Shown in pieces: positions 61,887-64,000 of a stretch of 64,000 nt of DNA. The position numbers and the translations under genes are program-made. The notes under the pieces were generated by a model. The model had not been told where the DNA came from and ran no database searches. It saw only the letters and a program-made list of their open reading frames with translations. Source of the stretch: Candidatus Coprenecus avistercoris (GTDB taxonomy: Bacteria; Bacteroidota; Bacteroidia; Bacteroidales; UBA932); NCBI GenBank assembly GCA_018712275.1, contig DVHI01000030.1, positions 1 to 64,000 on the forward strand. The letters are read 5' to 3'. How positions within the stretch are numbered: the first letter of the stretch is position 1; each line of letters opens with the position of its first letter.

Positions 61887-62189
61887 ATGGACCTGATAAT
61901 CACAACTGAAAGCGGCAAGACACTGGCCAAGGTGACGGGCAGGCTGGACACCACCAACTCGGATGAGTTCGAGAAAAAGATGGCGCCACTGCTCCAGGGA
62001 GGCAATCCCGACATCGAGCTCGACTGCTCCGGGCTCGCCTACATCAGCAGTTCCGGTCTCCGTCTTTTCCTGACACTCCAGAAAAGCGTCAACGCCAGGG
62101 GAGGCAAACTGGTAATCAAGAACATGAACAGCCAGATCAAGGAGATATTCAACATGACCGGATTCTCCAGGATCATGACTATCATCTAG
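61887..62189 (+). CDS. STAS domain anti-sigma factor antagonist
   Basis: A 100-aa single STAS domain like SpoIIAA/RsbV. The loop YISSSGLRLF places S56 at the position of the phosphorylated Ser of SpoIIAA. It begins 2 nt after the phosphatase-kinase stop. It is the expected substrate for both activities of that protein and the output of this unit. No sigma factor of the SigB kind is nearby, so the target is unknown. It ends 1 nt before the convergent ispD. Confidence 0.92.
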   Translation: MDLIITTESGKTLAKVTGRLDTTNSDEFEKKMAPLLQGGNPDIELDCSGLAYISSSGLRLFLTLQKSVNARGGKLVIKNMNSQIKEIFNMTGFSRIMTII

Positions 62190-62190
62190 T

Positions 62191-62874
62191 CTACTTCAAA
62201 ATTCCGGAGCCGACAACGGCCCGCGCAAGGTCCAGGTCCTCCGGTGTGGTCAGTTTTAGATTGAGGCGGCTGCCTGTGCAGAAATGCAGGGGCACGCCGC
62301 TTTTTTCGACCACAGAGGCGTCGTCCGTAAACTCAGGGGAATAGGCCGCGGCATACGCCTTTTTCAATATCTCAGTATGGAAAATCTGAGGCGTCTGCAC
62401 CAGCCTGAAAGCACTCCTGTCCACTATATCGGAAGCACCGTCCTCTCCTGTCCTCCGCATGGAGTCCGCTACCGGGATTACAGGAACCACGGCTGGATAC
62501 TGCTCCGCCTCCTCGAAAAGAGCAGCCACGTCCTCCTTCCTCAACAGGGGACGGACACCGTCGTGCACCGCCGCCAACGCCCCGTCAGGCAGGTACTTCA
62601 TGGCCTTGCGCACCGAATGGAAGCGGGTAATGCCTCCGGTTATCAGGACACTTGGGAAAACAAAATTGTTTTTACGACAGTATTCCATCCACATATCTTT
62701 TATAGAATCATTGATTGACACTATAACTCTCACCTCGAAAGGCTGGTCCAGGAAAAGTTCCACGGTCCGACGCAGAACTGGCTTGCCGCAGAGGTCCAGC
62801 ATCTGCTTGGGCAGCTCAGAACCCATTCTGGAGCCGGTTCCTCCGGCCGGTATGATGACATATCTTTCGCGCAT
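62191..62874 (-). CDS. ispD: 2-C-methyl-D-erythritol 4-phosphate cytidylyltransferase
   Basis: A 227-aa cytosolic enzyme of the MEP isoprenoid pathway that adds CMP to methylerythritol phosphate. Motifs: YVIIPAGGTGSRMG at the N-terminus (nucleotide loop), PKQMLDLCGKPV, AAVHDGVRPLL near 110, VQTPQIF near 160 and the C-terminal LKLTTPEDLDLA. The ATG at 62874 is preferred over an upstream in-frame TTG because it directly precedes the conserved start and lies 24 nt from a TACATTTG -7 element. Confidence 0.95.
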   Translation of the reverse strand: MRERYVIIPAGGTGSRMGSELPKQMLDLCGKPVLRRTVELFLDQPFEVRVIVSINDSIKDMWMEYCRKNNFVFPSVLITGGITRFHSVRKAMKYLPDGALAAVHDGVRPLLRKEDVAALFEEAEQYPAVVPVIPVADSMRRTGEDGASDIVDRSAFRLVQTPQIFHTEILKKAYAAAYSPEFTDDASVVEKSGVPLHFCTGSRLNLKLTTPEDLDLARAVVGSGILK

Positions 62875-62898
62875 GGGGATTAATTGAAATAATTTTTC

Positions 62899-62936
62899 CA
62901 AATGTACTATTTATATGTCATTTATTACTATTTTTG
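62899..62936. promoter_or_regulatory. Divergent -7 elements for ispD (-) and purH (+)
   Basis: Minus strand: TACATTTG (62906-62899), 24 nt before ispD. Plus strand: TATTTTTG (62929-62936), 48 nt before purH. Both fit TAnnTTTG; no -33 TTTG is at the right spacing for either. A small GTTATAAC palindrome lies at 62957-62964 in the purH leader. Confidence 0.5.
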
Positions 62937-62984
62937 TGCCTTGATAAAGAAAAAGCGTTATAACAAATTAGTTATCCTCCCTTT

Positions 62985-64000
62985 ATGAACAGCGACAGAA
63001 CGATTCGGAGAGCACTTATCTCGGTGTACGATAAGAATCTCATACTGGACATTGCTAATGAGCTGGTTAACCTGGGAGTGGAGATACTCTCCACAGGAGG
63101 CACCCAGCACTATCTGACAGACCATAACATTCCTGTTACAGCCGTAGAGGACGTAACAGGATACCCCTCCATCTTCGGAGGACGCGTCAAGACCCTCCAT
63201 CCGAAGGTAATGGGAGGAATCCTCTACCGCAGGGAGGAGGCCGGAGACCTCGAGGAAAGGGAAAAATATGAGATTCCCGGCATCGACCTGGTCATCGTGG
63301 ACCTCTACCCCTTCGAGGAATATGTCGCCAAGGGCGCATCGGAGGAGGAGATCATCGAGAAGATAGACATCGGAGGCATCACCCTCATCCGCGCCGCCGC
63401 GAAGAACTTCCGTGACGTGATCATTGTTCCCGGCAAGGATTCCTACGCTGACCTGCTGGAGCTGCTGCGCACGAAAAAGGGAGTGTCCTCCATAGAGGAC
63501 CGCCGCCGCTTCGCTGCCAAGGCATTCCTCAAGAGCTCCGGATACGACACACATATCTTCCAGTATTTCAACCGCAGGGAGGAGATACCCGCCTTTACCG
63601 CCAGCGAGACCCGTCCTACTCACCTCCGCTACGGAGAGAATCCCCACCAGAAAGCCATGTTCTACGGCTCCGAGGACGCTCTTCCCGAGCAGCTGCACGG
63701 CAAGGAGATATCCTACAACAACATGCTGGACATCGAGGCCGCCCTCGAGCTCATCTCGGACTTCGACCGCACCGCAGTGGCCGTCATCAAGCACAACAAC
63801 GCCTGCGGCTGTGCCGAGGGTGACACCGTTCTGGACGCCTGGAACGCAGCCCTGGCCGCCGACCCCGTATCCGCATTCGGAGGCATCATCGTCTCGAACC
63901 GCCCGATAGACAAGGCCACGGCCGAGGAGATGCACAAGATATTCTTCGAGGTGGTCATCGCCCCTGACTATTCGCCCGAGGCCCTGGACATCCTCGAGGG
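62985..64000 (+). CDS. purH: PurH, AICAR formyltransferase/IMP cyclohydrolase (3' end cut by window)
   Basis: The first 338 residues are in the window, with no stop before 64000. The N-terminal MGS-like IMP cyclohydrolase domain (ALISVYDKNLILDIANELV, EILSTGGTQHYL, GGRVKTLHPKVMGGIL) is followed by the AICAR formyltransferase domain (LRYGENPHQKAMFYG near 210, AVIKHNNACGCA near 262, DPVSAFGGI). The full protein is usually about 510-530 aa. It carries out the last two steps of IMP synthesis. It is divergent from ispD. Confidence 0.95.
   Translation, partial: MNSDRTIRRALISVYDKNLILDIANELVNLGVEILSTGGTQHYLTDHNIPVTAVEDVTGYPSIFGGRVKTLHPKVMGGILYRREEAGDLEEREKYEIPGIDLVIVDLYPFEEYVAKGASEEEIIEKIDIGGITLIRAAAKNFRDVIIVPGKDSYADLLELLRTKKGVSSIEDRRRFAAKAFLKSSGYDTHIFQYFNRREEIPAFTASETRPTHLRYGENPHQKAMFYGSEDALPEQLHGKEISYNNMLDIEAALELISDFDRTAVAVIKHNNACGCAEGDTVLDAWNAALAADPVSAFGGIIVSNRPIDKATAEEMHKIFFEVVIAPDYSPEALDILE

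Overview
The window is a Bacteroidales chromosome segment, GC-rich for that order. The evidence is a complete starch-utilisation (Sus) locus with SusC/SusD, a GH97 enzyme, a TolB-like 6-bladed propeller lipoprotein, many lipoproteins, almost no Shine-Dalgarno sequences, and repeated promoters of the Bacteroidetes type (TTTG, about 20 bp, TAnnTTTG). The genus cannot be fixed from this sequence. I see no phage, transposase, CRISPR array or intact tRNA gene.

Layout. (1) 1-1720: 5' part of a 23S rRNA gene on the minus strand. It has its own promoter and no 16S rRNA or tRNA upstream. (2) 2061-6576: OPT transporter, ZIP zinc transporter, peptidase T and an AlaX-like tRNA editing protein, tightly packed. 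(3) 6634-16843: SIMPL protein whose start codon lies in a hairpin, GT2 glycosyltransferase, short UvrA-like ATPase, GH92 mannosidase, a secreted unknown, and a DUF4922-SpoIID fusion. (4) 17275-24667: propeller lipoprotein, AmpG-like permease with tRNA-like sequence in its central loop, CPA2 antiporter, NamZ-type exo-muramidase and an internally duplicated lipoprotein. (5) 24753-40878, all minus: maltose-type MFS importer, susC, susD, one large SusE/F, terminator, SusG, small lipoprotein, GH97 SusB, GH13 lipoprotein, SusA-like enzyme. A LytTR regulator is divergent from this operon, next to its likely LytS-type kinase. (6) 43300-51392: GH77 with CBM20 domains, DAACS symporter, lipoprotein, RadA, serine beta-lactamase-fold protein; then Lrp and TopA on the minus strand. 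(7) 54259-64000: PBP1A, Ddl, PrmC, then an orphan NMT1-type binding protein, a Cache-HAMP-SpoIIE-RsbW fusion and a STAS protein; finally IspD and the start of PurH.

How the genes work together. Region 5 plus GH77 forms a pathway from surface starch binding (SusD, SusE/F), surface cleavage (SusG), outer-membrane import (SusC), periplasmic trimming (SusA, GH97, GH13), inner-membrane uptake (MFS) to cytosolic disproportionation (MalQ). Regions 3-4 lean towards peptidoglycan turnover (SpoIID domain, AmpG, NamZ). The 58577-62189 trio looks like a self-contained partner-switching signalling unit.

The most unusual signals are: four intergenic loci that each hold two short odd palindromes exactly 39 bp apart centre to centre; the unlinked 23S gene; the partner-switching trio; tRNA 3'-end-like sequence inside the AmpG-like gene; and several promoters so close to the ATG that the mRNAs should be leaderless.
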